A DNA stretch of 64,000 nucleotides from Diplonema papillatum (lineage: Eukaryota > Euglenozoa > Diplonemea > Diplonemida > Diplonemidae). The DNA lies in the NCBI GenBank assembly GCA_030068145.1, contig JAPJBO010000093.1, positions 248,001 to 312,000 on the forward strand, read 5' to 3'. Positions 51,238 through 61,799 of the stretch are shown one piece after another. Positions within the stretch are counted from its first letter, which is position 1, and the number at the start of each line of letters is the position of its first letter. The notes under the pieces were generated by a model. The model had not been told where the DNA came from and made no database searches. It saw nothing but the letters and a program-made list of their open reading frames with translations. Made by a program: the position numbers and the translations under genes.

Positions 51238-54200
51238 ATGGAAACCCTCATCGAACTAGAAGGAACCCAGCGAGATGCAATCAATTCCCTCAAGCAACAG
51301 CGGTGCCGCGCCTGGAAGGAACGAATGCAGAACGAGTGGAATGGACCTGGGAGAGGCGAGGTATACCGGTACCTGGCTGGGGGCCGGAGTAGACCACTCG
51401 CCATGCTCAGACGGAAAGACGGGACACTGACGGCTTGTTGCACCGAGATAGACAGGATGTTGAGAAGCGACGACGCGTGGGGAGGGATCTTTTGCAAATA
51501 CGCTGGGACCCCCGAACCAAGATGGGATACCTTTAAAATCCACTACGCGCGCTTCTTCCCTGCACGGCAAGCGATGCCGCACGGGCCCATCACGACAGCG
51601 GACCTGAAGGCGGCACTGGCAAAGATGAAGAAAACGTCGTCACCTGGGCTCCATGGGTGGCGCGTATACGAATTGCAGCAACTGCCGCCACAGGTTCTAG
51701 AACTCATGGCGGACGCAATGAACAGCGTCGAACGTGAAGGGGAGTGGCCAGCCCCGCTGATGCACGCAATCATCCATCTGCTCCCCAAACCAGAGAGCAC
51801 TGGAGACCCGCTGTCCCAGCGCCCAATAACAATAACTCCAGTCTTGTACAGGATATGGGCCTCGATACGGGCGCGGGATGCATTGGAGTGGATGGACGCC
51901 ATAGCGCCCAGTGGGCTACACGGTTGCCGCAAACAACACGGAACCGATGATCTCGTCTGGCACCTCGCCGCACTCATCGAGGAAGCCCATATAACGAAAC
52001 AGCCGCTCTACGGTCTGGCGCTGGACTTCCAGAAGTGCTTCGACTCAGTTCCTGCGGAGATAGCGTTTAAGCTCGCCGAAGAATTGGGATTCCATCCAAC
52101 GGTCCTCAAAACTCTGCGGGCCGCATATGCCAACATGCAGCGCCACTTCCGTGTTGGGAACAGCATTGGAGAAGGTTTCGTACCCACAAACGGGATCATG
52201 CAGGGGTGCCCAATCAGCGTGGTGCTGATAAACGTGTTGATCAGTGTATGGATGAGACACATCGCTGGCATCGAAGCGGCGATTCCTCTATCCTACGTCG
52301 ACGACCTATATGCATTGCTGAAGAGCTGTGCGAGCTTAAAAGAGGCAGTTCGACGGTCGAGCGAGTTCGCAGGGCTGACGGGAATGCGAGTCTGTGCGCA
52401 AAAGAAGTCCTTTTGCTTCACCACAGCACGCGGAGCCTGTGAGCCAGTGCAATATACAGAGCTCGATGGGGCGTTGCAGCCGTCGGCACCACCGGTGATG
52501 CTCGCCAGACGGTTGGAGTTTGACGCATTGGGAGTAATGCTATCCACGAGGCCTCTCCCGCCGAGCAAGCAGCTCACCCCCTCGAGCAGGATCGCACAAC
52601 GGAACGCAGATGCTGAGGCGGTCCTAAGGAGAGCCGCCTCCCTCCCACTTCCTGCACAAGCGAGGGACCTGGCGACCAGCATGGCAGCCGGCGCAAAAAG
52701 GTACTATGGTGCAGCAGTAACGGCCATAGGGAAGACGGACGCTACGCGGTTGAGGAGGCTCTTCACCGCAGCAGTATGGACGGGCGGTCCCCGCCGAGCA
52801 CAGGAAGCCGTGCTACACATCTTGCATCACGGGCACAGGCTGGACCCCAACGTAGTGCCCCAATACCGAAGGATCACGACGTGGGCTGAGCAGAGCAAGA
52901 AGTGGGATCACGTCCGGAGACTGGCGCGAGTGTCGTGGCAGCGAGATGGCGAGCTAGCACAGGTACGTGGGCCGTTTGCGTTTTTCAAGGACGCCTTGGA
53001 GGACATAGGTTGGCGGTGGACGGGCCCGACGACAATCGCGTACGAAAACGAAGCCGGCGAGACGGTGACCCACGATGCAGCACAAATGGGCAACACGAAG
53101 CTTCTTCAGCACGACGTACGACATGCGACGCGCCTCCGGGAGATGAGGAAGCTGGCAGCAAGGAGACCGGCGGACTTTGACGGAGCGCAGCACGGCATCG
53201 ACACGTGGGCTACGAGGCACCTGCTGGAAAAGCGGGAAACGCCGCTGACCGCTTACCAAGCAGGAATGCTCCGGACGGTCATTGCGGGGGCCACACCGGC
53301 CACGGGGCGAACCGGGCTAGAGGTGACATGCAAGTACTGCGGCACGCAGGAAAGAGAGACTGTCGAACACCTTTTCTGGAGATGCATGGCGTGGACACAA
53401 ATACGGTCGGAATATGCTGACCTGGAGGACATCCAAAGCAGTTGGCCGCCGTGTTTACGCCTTTGTGGAGTCGTTCCTCTCTGCCCCCGAGCTCCACTCG
53501 AAAATCCGCTACCTGCTGACGAACACCAACGCCTCCGCATTATAGAGAGACTGCAGATGTTCTTTGTTGCGGTACTGGTAGCCAGACAGGAAACAGACAA
53601 TATGCTGGACCGAGCCCCGCGACACCACCGAACGTTGGAGTATCCGCGGGGGTGGGTCCCAACAGCCCCCCGGGTTTTGAGCGTGACAGACGCCCCACAC
53701 GCCGCAACCACCTCAAAGTGGAAATATGGCCCAGGTCTCTGGACAGCCTTCACGGGCTGGCTAAAAACACTCACCCCAGGGCAGGAGACTGGAATCAGCT
53801 ATATGGAGCTAGCTGTAGCCTTCGAGCTGGAAGCGGGGATCAAGCTGCCCCCGGTGAAGAATCGGTTCTACGCCCCACCGCCAGAAATTCCAAGAGGGAA
53901 GCAAACTGCAGCACGGGACACGCTTCCGGACGAGGAAACCGCGGACGAGATTGCAGTATACTTCGATGGCGGAGCGCGCGGGAACGGCACCGTTTTTGCA
54001 GTAGCGGGAGCAGGGGCAGTACTGTACCGAAATGGCAGAAAAGAAGCTGAGATGGTGCTGCCCCTGCCGAACGTGCGGACGAATAACGTAGCGGAATATG
54101 AAGGACTTCTGGCGAGCCTGGAACTCCTCCAGCAGGCACGAACCGAACAAGGAGCGCGTTGCGTAGTCCGAGGCGACTCGGCCCTCGCGGTGGGCCAGGT

Positions 54201-56371
54201 GACAGGGCAGACGGGCTGCTCGGAGCAGCTAAGGCCAATGCTCACCCGGGCAAAAGCGCTCCTATGTGAGATCCAACGACGGATGCAGGTAGTTGTGCAA
54301 CATGTTCGACGGGAGTGCAACAGCGATGCTGACGCGTTGAGTAACGCGGCGATGGACGTGGTGCAGCGGAACCGCCCACCCCGGCGGGTACAGATGCAGC
54401 TGCTGCAACAGGTACAGACATCACTTCTGGGAAAGGCACTGAGCCTCATAGAGCTGGGGAGCGCCTACACAAAAGTGGCGAAGCAGCCGTGGCACTTTGG
54501 GTTCGACGCGCCAACGACGGTCCTAACATCGCTTGGAGGAACGGTTGTGCGGGGAATATCGTGCAGGGCGAAGATCTCGCAAGCTGCCGAGGATGTCATC
54601 CTGAGGATCCGTGAGCACGTGCAGAGCCGCCCTCCCTCAACGGAGGAGACGCCGCTTTTCCCGCAGCACCTAGCATGGGCCGCGACGTACCAACCAGAGG
54701 AGGTGTACCCCATGGGATGGTCGCGAGCATGGGCCGGCCGGGCGAGACCGCAAAAGCCTGAGGACCCCCGCGGAGAGCGAAAACGAAGGGAGGCACCGCG
54801 GAACCCGGTTAGACCGCTAAACGCGGAAGGCCTGCACGAACGGCCGATAGGGCGAGCAACGAGGAAGACGAGCGAGCGACGCAGCGAACGGAGCCCGCGA
54901 CCAAAACCCGAACACTGCCAACTCCATGAACAGGAGCAGCGCCGAGAGAGTCGAAACGAAGGGTCGCGCGGCCTCAGGCGCCACCCGGGCTCGCAGGAGA
55001 CACCGGGCCCCCACCAGCGGCCGGGGGGGGCATCGGCCGTAACCTAGAAGGGAACCATGCGTGGACACACTCTCGCTAAGGGGGGCGCCACGTTAAAATG
55101 AGTCCGCGACACACACACACACTCACACAGATGGGTGGCGAGACCAGCTTCGGCAGGTATTCGAGCATATCGGCGATCGAAAGTCGGTGATCGACATTGA
55201 AACGCGGTACCCATTTGCAGAGCACGTCTCGTGGGGTCGCGTAATCGGCTACTGGACACGCATGTGCGCAGCTGCGCTCAACGTCGCCAGCATTGCAATA
55301 TCGTTCGAGCGACGTCCGCGCCGCAACCCCGAGTACAACCTGAACTTATCGGTCCTCTGCGTGCTGTGGATCGAGCTGTTCTGGCTGAGTTACGTCGCCT
55401 GTTACGTGCTCTTCTCACTTTACAAACTGGGCATCGTCGGCACCGGCTCGCTGCTTCCGAACAAAGTCCTCGGAGCGCACTTGTTGCGGACGATCCCCAT
55501 TGGTTGGTTTCCCCAAGAGTGGCTCACCGCGTTTCGCCACCTGTCCCAGCGGTCTTCCCTGGCGCACATGCGCCACGCAGCCGCGCGGGCGGGGATGGTC
55601 ATTCTGGTCGTCGGAGTGGCCCTGCTGTTCCTGCCGCTGCCGTTCTACACGATAACGGCGAAGCTCGCGTTTTTGCAGTACATGTGGGGCGACAAGAGCA
55701 AGACCGGCAGTGGTTGGGACATCCGCTTCGACCTTGCGGACATGATCATCGCTTTGAACATGACATCCAACATCCGCAACGTCATCGACTCCGTCTACAA
55801 GAAGCCATCGCCGGAGCTGCGTCTGCCGCGGAAGCTGTGGGTGGCGATCGTGCAAAGGATGAAGGGTCCCAGGGACGAGCGGTTCCACACGCTCGCGTCG
55901 CTGCTAACGTTTTCGCCCGACGAGCGCTCGCTTCCGCTGCTGTACGAGTTGTTCGTCCTCAACGGCGACGGCATCCTGCTGCGCGGGCCGCACGAAAAAG
56001 AGGCGCAGGCCGTCACAGAGCGGCCCAGCGACGAGCGAACCGACGACCTCGAAGTCGCCCTGCTGGGCGTAGGCGACGACCCGCGCCGCAACAGCGTCGT
56101 GTCCGCGTCGAAGCAGTCCAGCCCGGCGACGAAGGCCTCGCCTTCCCCGAGCGTCGTCGTCGACAACAACCAGGGCTGGCTCGGCGAAGCCACCGACAAG
56201 CTTCAAAACGAAGTCGAACGACTAGAGCTCGAAAGCATTGAGGCCCGCCGCGAAGTAGAACGCCTTCGGGCCGAACTCCGAAGAGTCGAAGGCATCGCGT
56301 CGTCCACAGTACAACGTATGCTACAGTACAGTATTCTGGTGTTCGATCGAAACAGCTATTCAAGCTCCTGA
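48435..56371 (+). CDS. UBR box - EF-hand - C2 - multipass membrane protein
   Basis: Exons 48435-48844, 49123-49247, 49366-49481, 49793-50221, 50524-51010 and 55131-56371 join in phase to 936 codons. Order: a hydrophobic helix (~residues 30-58, AMLLVSVVGASGTIIAGYAII). Next is a UBR box split by intron 1 (CTFAYTV...WWRCRTC...CTTCALRCHKGHDL + RYCSCG) with Cys/His ligands as in N-recognins. Then two canonical EF-hand loops (DIDGDGVLSARE, DADGDGVVDRSE) and a C2 domain split by intron 4 (LEIAVHCARDLIAADKIGTSDPFV + NPVWNERFHLEL). A Cys-rich stretch follows, then four or more membrane helices in exon 6 and an acidic coiled-coil tail. It suggests a Ca2+-sensing membrane protein, perhaps with a ubiquitin or degron link. 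LINE-3 lies in intron 5. Confidence 0.7.
51165..51236. repeat. (AC)n microsatellite at LINE-3 5' junction
   Basis: About 35 AC units. The LINE-3 reading frame runs straight out of it (Thr-His repeats in the translated frame), and AC units reappear at its 3' junction. Confidence 0.95.
51237..55108 (+). mobile_element. LINE-3: 5'-truncated non-LTR retrotransposon in (AC)n
   Basis: About 3.87 kb in sense orientation, flanked on both sides by AC repeat (51165-51236 and 55109-55130). It contains RT, zinc knuckle, ELAVAFE motif and RNase H, then a short 3' untranslated end (...CACGTTAAAATGAGTCCGCG). The endonuclease and anything upstream are missing. The remaining ORF is entirely open, so the insertion is recent. 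Confidence 0.88.
51238..55047 (+). CDS. LINE-3 ORF2 remnant: reverse transcriptase and RNase H
   Basis: Open from the AC repeat to TAG at 55047; METLIELEGTQRDA at 51238 is the first element-derived Met. Residues below are counted from 51124. RT at ~155-440 includes RPITITPVLYRIWA, LALDFQKCFDSVP, NGIMQGCPISVVLIN and the catalytic YVDD (~390). A zinc knuckle CKYCGTQERETVEHLFWRC is near 736 and YMELAVAFELEAG near 895. RNase H spans ~942-1085 (VYFDGGARGNG, TNNVAEYEG, VRGDSALAV, NSDADALSNAAMD). A basic Arg/Pro-rich tail ends the protein. The closest relative in the window is LINE-2 by domain order. By itself it lacks an endonuclease. Confidence 0.88.
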   Translation: METLIELEGTQRDAINSLKQQRCRAWKERMQNEWNGPGRGEVYRYLAGGRSRPLAMLRRKDGTLTACCTEIDRMLRSDDAWGGIFCKYAGTPEPRWDTFKIHYARFFPARQAMPHGPITTADLKAALAKMKKTSSPGLHGWRVYELQQLPPQVLELMADAMNSVEREGEWPAPLMHAIIHLLPKPESTGDPLSQRPITITPVLYRIWASIRARDALEWMDAIAPSGLHGCRKQHGTDDLVWHLAALIEEAHITKQPLYGLALDFQKCFDSVPAEIAFKLAEELGFHPTVLKTLRAAYANMQRHFRVGNSIGEGFVPTNGIMQGCPISVVLINVLISVWMRHIAGIEAAIPLSYVDDLYALLKSCASLKEAVRRSSEFAGLTGMRVCAQKKSFCFTTARGACEPVQYTELDGALQPSAPPVMLARRLEFDALGVMLSTRPLPPSKQLTPSSRIAQRNADAEAVLRRAASLPLPAQARDLATSMAAGAKRYYGAAVTAIGKTDATRLRRLFTAAVWTGGPRRAQEAVLHILHHGHRLDPNVVPQYRRITTWAEQSKKWDHVRRLARVSWQRDGELAQVRGPFAFFKDALEDIGWRWTGPTTIAYENEAGETVTHDAAQMGNTKLLQHDVRHATRLREMRKLAARRPADFDGAQHGIDTWATRHLLEKRETPLTAYQAGMLRTVIAGATPATGRTGLEVTCKYCGTQERETVEHLFWRCMAWTQIRSEYADLEDIQSSWPPCLRLCGVVPLCPRAPLENPLPADEHQRLRIIERLQMFFVAVLVARQETDNMLDRAPRHHRTLEYPRGWVPTAPRVLSVTDAPHAATTSKWKYGPGLWTAFTGWLKTLTPGQETGISYMELAVAFELEAGIKLPPVKNRFYAPPPEIPRGKQTAARDTLPDEETADEIAVYFDGGARGNGTVFAVAGAGAVLYRNGRKEAEMVLPLPNVRTNNVAEYEGLLASLELLQQARTEQGARCVVRGDSALAVGQVTGQTGCSEQLRPMLTRAKALLCEIQRRMQVVVQHVRRECNSDADALSNAAMDVVQRNRPPRRVQMQLLQQVQTSLLGKALSLIELGSAYTKVAKQPWHFGFDAPTTVLTSLGGTVVRGISCRAKISQAAEDVILRIREHVQSRPPSTEETPLFPQHLAWAATYQPEEVYPMGWSRAWAGRARPQKPEDPRGERKRREAPRNPVRPLNAEGLHERPIGRATRKTSERRSERSPRPKPEHCQLHEQEQRRESRNEGSRGLRRHPGSQETPGPHQRPGGASAVT

Positions 56372-58129
56372 AGCCATGTTCAATACCAGCAATCCGAGTC
56401 ATCACAACCTTGGAGATTTCAGCGTTTTTCGAAGGTTCGCGGCTGGCAGAAAAATGATGTTTAAATTGTGTGTTGGTGCGTTTGATTTTAGCTTATGTCC
56501 CATGGCAGTCTACCTGGCGGTTACTGGCTGTTACTGGCAGTTACTGGCAGCGCAGAGCAGGGGTGTACGTGATTTAACGCTGGGTGTACTTAGCAAAATT
56601 TGACCTCCACCCAGATTTTTTTTCATTTTTGTTCGGCAATGTTTTCTCCAGGTTTCGGGTTTTCTGAGTTTGGAAGGGAGGAGGGGCAACACATACTCTC
56701 GTTTTTTTTCCCTCGTGGTAGCATCTGCCCGCGCAAAAGGCTCTGAAAACAGCGCTCCTCGAAAAACAGGCACATTTCACTGAACGTATCTGTCTTGCGC
56801 TCATCCTCATCCACCAGTCTTCGTCACCATCTTGACGAAGTTCTCGACAACCTCTTTCAGAGTTGCAATGGCTTGGGAAGTTCATGCCTCCTCGGGGTAA
56901 CCTTCCAGACCGTCATGTACCCGCTTTTCGTGTATCTTTGTGAAGTTGGGCGTTGGATCATCCGACAAGCTGGATGTCAGCCAAGTTCGTAGCGCGATCA
57001 GCCGGCTTGCTTCAGCCCCATGGACACCGAGTTGCCAGAAAAGATGACCGTGGCGAGTGTGATGTATTCCGCAATTCTTGATGCATAATGGAACAAAGGA
57101 AGGTTAACATGCAGGGTCAAAACCTTGTGTCTTTTGGTACATGGCCACCAATTTTTTTCCGGAAGAAATTTGGGGTTTTTAAACTTTGGAACAAACTCTG
57201 CAGTAGTTTTTGATGGAGCAGAGGTGGCACTCCCAGTGAATCTTCCCAGCAGCTTCCGAAAAGCTCCCACAGCGTCTAAACGACGCTGGGATTCGCGGCG
57301 GCTCGCGGAGGCGTGTCCTTGAGCAAGGTGTGGTGGAAAAGGAGCTCGCAAGCTGGTTGAAGGAGGACGTTGTTTCACCAGCTGCGCTTCCGCGCGTGTG
57401 GCCAGTGTAAACGGGAGAAGGGACGTTCCAGTCCGCACCTCACCCCACAGCCTTCTTCTCTGCTGGCAAAGAACCATTGGGATAGGAGTCATTGGGACAA
57501 TCCCATGGTACCGCGTGAATGGCGCGATCGGGCCCACGGCAGCGCAGGCCAGCTGCAACGTGGTCGCGCACGCAGCCTGTCTGCTCGCGGTCGCGCCGGC
57601 GCGGCCCGCAACCGCAGCCGCAATGTGGCGGCCACATTCGCCTGTGCCCACACGCCGGCCAGCTCATCCCATCGAGCAAGCAATCCAGCTAAGGAGCACA
57701 ACCGAGGATCCCGTAGCGTCAGCAGTCCGGCCAAGGAACGTAGCCGAAGTGCGTTTCGTAAAACAGCGCATTCAACATGAGTTTAATTCGCACACCGGAG
57801 CGGCGCTACGGCTCCGAAAGCAACCGTACCGAAAGGAGAATTAAATGGACGTTCAGTAGCGATGTGCTCAAAATGTACTGCATAGAGCTCAGGATGTCCG
57901 GCGGTGCGAAAAGGTCATGGAACGAGTCTCCATGGTCTGCTGCCTCAACGGTCTACTTGTTTGCAAACAAGTCGTGCAGAAGAAAGCAAGCGACGGGGAA
58001 ACAAGGGCAAATACAACCAAACGCTGGACATCTGCGGTACTGCGAAGAATGGCTAGGAGTTACCAGTCAGCAAAACAAGAAATGCATGACTGAACTGTGA
58101 AATGTGAAACAGAGTGGGGCGATGTCAGT
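56372..58129. other. Downstream region, no gene recognised
   Basis: TGGCAGTTACTGGC-type short repeats at 56511-56550. Open frames on both strands at 56998-57651 (minus) and 57370-57844 (plus) are Arg/Ala-rich without family resemblance. A degenerate transposon is possible but no ends were found. Confidence 0.35.
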
Positions 58130-58867
58130 CTAATAATGAAATACAACTCGGGTTTGTCAAGGAGCTGAGGCACTTGATCGGCAGCTACTTCTTCGTCTTC
58201 CCCTTTCTTCACAGCTTCGGGGGCGGGATCGGGTAATGGAATCTCCGCATCGTGCTTCTGTAAAGCTGCCCGATAGTGTTTGCGTTTGTGCTTCCGCGGA
58301 AGATCAAGCTCATGTTCGAGGAGACACGCTTTCAGAAAGTCGATGTTTTTATACCCTATCGACGTCAGTAAATCTTTCTTCTGAAGGCGCCCCATTGTTG
58401 ATTTTGTCCCCTGGCACGACACTGCTGCAGCAACTTTCGACCACTCCTTCGTGCAGTCGAATCGGAGCGAATCGATGCGAGCAGGCCTTCTCGTTTCCTC
58501 TTTCTGCCAGCCACCAGGCCTCCTGCTTGGACTTGTTCCACAACAGTCTTTCTCGACCTAGACGCACTGACAATCAGATTCGGCAACGGTGGAACCGAAG
58601 GCAACTCTCGTTCTTTGCAGCAGACCTTTGTCGAATGAGCTCGTCCCGCGTTTGGACGAGTAGCGATTTGGAGGACCTTCTTCATCTTCCCGCGCATCCC
58701 TTCCAAAACAGACGGTCCAAGTGCCAGATTTCTCGTCACACTTGCTACCTCCTCATCGGGCGGGCAGTACTGCACAGGCTCGTAGTAACTTCCGGCGGCA
58801 ACCCGATGAACGACGCTCCGGAGGCAGTAGTCAACATCTGATGCCGTGGAGATGTCGGGTATTAGAA
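58130..58867 (-). pseudogene. Unrecognised minus-strand coding remnant
   Basis: Minus-strand reading gives DYCLRSVVHRVAAGSYYEPVQ, then EEVASVTRNLALGPSVLEGMRGKMKKVLQIA and a basic region. In a shifted frame it gives GRLQKKDLLTSIGYKNIDFL, then KACLLEHELDLPRKHKRKHYRAALQKHDAEIPLPDPAPEAVKKGEDEE. Both parts look like real protein, so one frameshift or an intron lies around 58390-58420. The second part resembles short helix-extended-helix DNA-binding segments, but this is a weak impression. It could be a decayed transposon gene. Confidence 0.4.
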
Positions 58868-58897
58868 CGGTTCACTCCCTTCCCCCCGTAGTAACGC

Positions 58898-59592
58898 GTG
58901 CGGGGCAGTGTGGCTCCTGCGCCAGCCGCACCAGGCCGCGCCAGAAAACCCTGTATGGCGCGTTTGGCGCGATTGGCGTGCCCTCAGTGTTTTCACCAGG
59001 AATTGGCTACTTCTTCACTTTGGGATCATCATTCGTCCATTTTCTCGGCGATCCCGGCGTGCGTTCCGACAAGCTTTTGATCCGGTGAGAAGAAAGATGA
59101 CGAAATCTTCCAGAAAACCTGTTCTCAGAGGGTGTCAACCTATTCTGGCGCCCTCCCACACCCCCTGTCCTTCCAGGGATAGTGAAAACCAACGTTTTTT
59201 CCAGGGGATCGATCCCTGCAAGCAGCCTTTTTGGACCGGTTTTGATGGGTGCAATGCGGGTGTAATGTACCCTGCGGCAATGAAATGCCGACGAACCACA
59301 ATAATCCGCCTACGTTTCCGGGTCTATTTGGCACCGTTCTCTTCACCCGAGAAAAGAGCGAGCAAAAAGTCGTCGGAAAATATTTGCTACGTAGACCAGC
59401 GGGAAAATATCACCACACTTTGCCAAAACCAGAGTCCACTGTTTGTGCCCATTGAAAAATGACCCAGACTGGGTATCAATTCCGCCGAGGCACACTTTTG
59501 CCCACGTGGGAACCTAAATTTCCTTGGGGCTACAGGGTGCGCCAAACGCGCCGCGCCGCGCCACGCCAAACGCGCCACCACACTGTGCGGGG
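58898..59592. mobile_element. hAT-like MITE, copy 2
   Basis: Terminal inverted repeat CAGTGTGG...CCACACT (58906-59584) flanked by the perfect 8-base duplication GTGCGGGG (58898-58905 and 59585-59592). Shared blocks with copy 1 (19001-19800) run in the same order, including GGGCTACAGGGTGCGCCAAACGCGCC near the right end. At ~680 bases it carries internal deletions relative to copy 1 and no transposase. Confidence 0.8.
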
Positions 59593-59764
59593 GAAGGGAG
59601 GCGATTCGTAGTCCACCTGTTACGGGAAACCTTTGACATTTGAGTCAAGAATAAACGCAAAAATGTCCAGAAAATGGGTTTGGCACCTCAAATAAAACTT
59701 CAAAGTATCATGTGGTGGAGTTTGAGTGTGGGCAAAATTTTCGGGTTCTGGGCCCAAAAGTTGC

Positions 59765-61758
59765 TAAGGGCAGACTATTTTTTTTTTTTTTTTTGATCCG
59801 CGTCCTAGCGCGCGGAAAATTTTGGGAAACCGTGGAAAAAGAAATAGTTGAAAAAAAAAAACTTTTTCTTTTTTGCTGTGGGAAGGGTACAACAGGGTGC
59901 CATGGGACTCCAGATGGTCACTGAAGTCCGAGCTTCGGCTGCGGAAACACCAAATCCCGCTCGTGGGGCCAACAACGACACGTCAGCGGAACGCCGGATT
60001 AGAAGCTCGCTGCGAATCTCTAATTTGTTTTGACCCCCTGACCTATCTGTTGCTGCAGCACCACGAAAGCTGTGATGCCGGCAAATTTCACCTTGACTAA
60101 GTGAGTGTTGCATGCTAATGCAAAAACAGGGCACAAGCAAAGGGAAGGGACACTGCTGTGTTTTTGCGCCATCGATGTTGAGATTGGTGCAGTGAAGGAT
60201 CGACACCTCCTTGAGATCAACGACCTGTCGTTGTCCTTCATGGAGATGTTTCAGCAGATCATAAAAGACCGTCACCTCCAGACGCCTGCCGAGTATGATG
60301 ATGATGTGGTGGTGTCGGCTAGGGCTGATAGCAGGAGTGTGTGGAGAGATGTTTCTCTTGGGATGATGCAGGCCATGGACTCCATGCAGTACCGGGAGGT
60401 TCGGTACGTTGTGAAGCAAAAGTTCCCGTAGCGAACACCTGTCAACGCCTTCGACCTGTGAAAAAGAGCCAAGCCCGCGTGAAGCCGCTGCAAATGGGTG
60501 AAACGAAGAATTTGACAGGGCCCTCCTGGTCGATGAAAAAGGGCATCCGTTCTATCAGGAAGTGGCCAAGACCCTTCGCAAACTTGATGGGCTCCCACTT
60601 TCTGTGCAGCTGTTGCAGTAGTATGAGGGCACCAACAAGGTGATTGCCCAGCGCCGTACCGCCGACATCCCCCGGTGCACCCTTCATAACCTGCAAGAAC
60701 AAGAAAGTAGCCTGAGAAATGTGTTGGCCTTGCCGTGGGTTGCAGAGCTGAGGTATTCTCAGCATCCACTGCACGAAACTGCAGGAAGTGAGAGATGTGG
60801 TGTATACCCGTATCGTCACGCAGCAAGCGCAAAACCAACAGCGCACTGAGCAACGCAGTGCGGGAGTTCCATCCAGAAACCCTGTTTGCGACTGGGAGCA
60901 GTCCATCGTGAAAGCGGAGGGGTCTTCTTCTTGGGGAGAGCTGGAAGGGCAATTCGCCGAGGCAACTCGAGCCGTTTTCACTGGACACCGTGCCCAGCCT
61001 CTCTGACGATCGCCGTGCTCGGTTCAAGCAGATCCACGGGGTAAAGACGAGCTTCCCCTTCGGTGTCCACAAATACAACGCAGGGGGGCAAGCGCTTGGT
61101 ATTCAAGCTGCCACCGAGCGACCGCCGCCTACAGGATGATGTCGCAAAGGCGTTCAAGTCGTGCATCGGGACGGGGAAAAGGTTCCACACCCGGGCCATG
61201 AGGATGAAATTCGTCGAGGTCTGGAAGTCATCTGGGGTTCCGCGTACCATCCTCAAGACGATTCACATGTTCGTGACTGGAGATGTGAACCCCCTGCGCA
61301 CACCAACCGAAAGCCACCTGGCTGAACTCCTCACAACTGATTTCACCCCAGTGAAGTCCGAAACGTGGGTACGATACCAATTCTGGCCGAGTACGCCGAA
61401 CAACACGGTTGCTCCCAGGCAGTCGCAAGGCCCACGACTAGACACCTACTACTGTCGGTGGCAGCAGCTCTACGCTGAAGGCTCACCTGGTCCCTCCGTA
61501 CAACAAAAAGCCTGAGCACATGCAGACGACAGTTATTTTCCAGTGCAAAAAGTCGCCGAAGAATCAAAGTGAGGGGCGCGTACCCCCCACCCCCCGACCG
61601 CTTGCCACCAAGACCCCCCCTCCACACAGGAACCCACAGGCCAGGTGACTTGCCAAACTATTTTTTTAAAAAAAAACTATTTTTTTTTGCGCGCGCGCGC
61701 GGAAAATCTTCAAGGGTCGGGGGACGCGGATCAAAAAAATAAAAATAGTCTGCCCTAA
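59765..61758. mobile_element. TIR transposon with TAA target duplication
   Basis: The left end GGGCAGACTATTTTTT (59768) and the right end ...AATAGTCTGCCC (to 61755) are inverted. Each is followed inward by a T-run, GATCCGCGTCC and GCGCGCGGAAAAT on the reverse-matching strand, giving ~60 bases of inverted repeat. TAA flanks both sides (59765-59767, 61756-61758). GGG termini with a TAA/TTA triplet suggest PIF/Harbinger, but the coding remnant inside is not a recognised Harbinger transposase, so the superfamily is open. Confidence 0.6.
60105..61515 (+). pseudogene. Degenerate gene inside the TAA-flanked transposon
   Basis: Several frames on the plus strand look like decayed coding. 60105-60431 gives KDRHLLEINDLSLSFMEMFQQI and SVWRDVSLGMMQAMDSMQYREV. 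About 60500-60780 gives EEFDRALLVDEKGHPFYQEV and YEGTNKVIAQRRTADIPRCTL, with an in-frame TAG. 61063-61515 gives RRLQDDVAKAFKSCIGTGKR and MRMKFVEVWKSSGVPRTILKT. They probably once formed one transposon protein or a spliced gene. No catalytic motif is recognised. Confidence 0.4.
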
Positions 61759-61799
61759 GTACACAAAATGTTGTTTACCAAACATGCAATGTTGGAGGA

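Larger units (their letters stand above)
51011..55130 (+). other. Intron 5 of the UBR/C2 gene, expanded by LINE-3
   Basis: Donor GTACGT at 51011 and acceptor CTCACACAG at 55130. Without the LINE and AC tract the intron would be only about 200 bases. After insertion the LINE 3' end lies ~20 bases from the acceptor, so branch point and acceptor context now come largely from the element and the short residual AC repeat. Confidence 0.7.
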
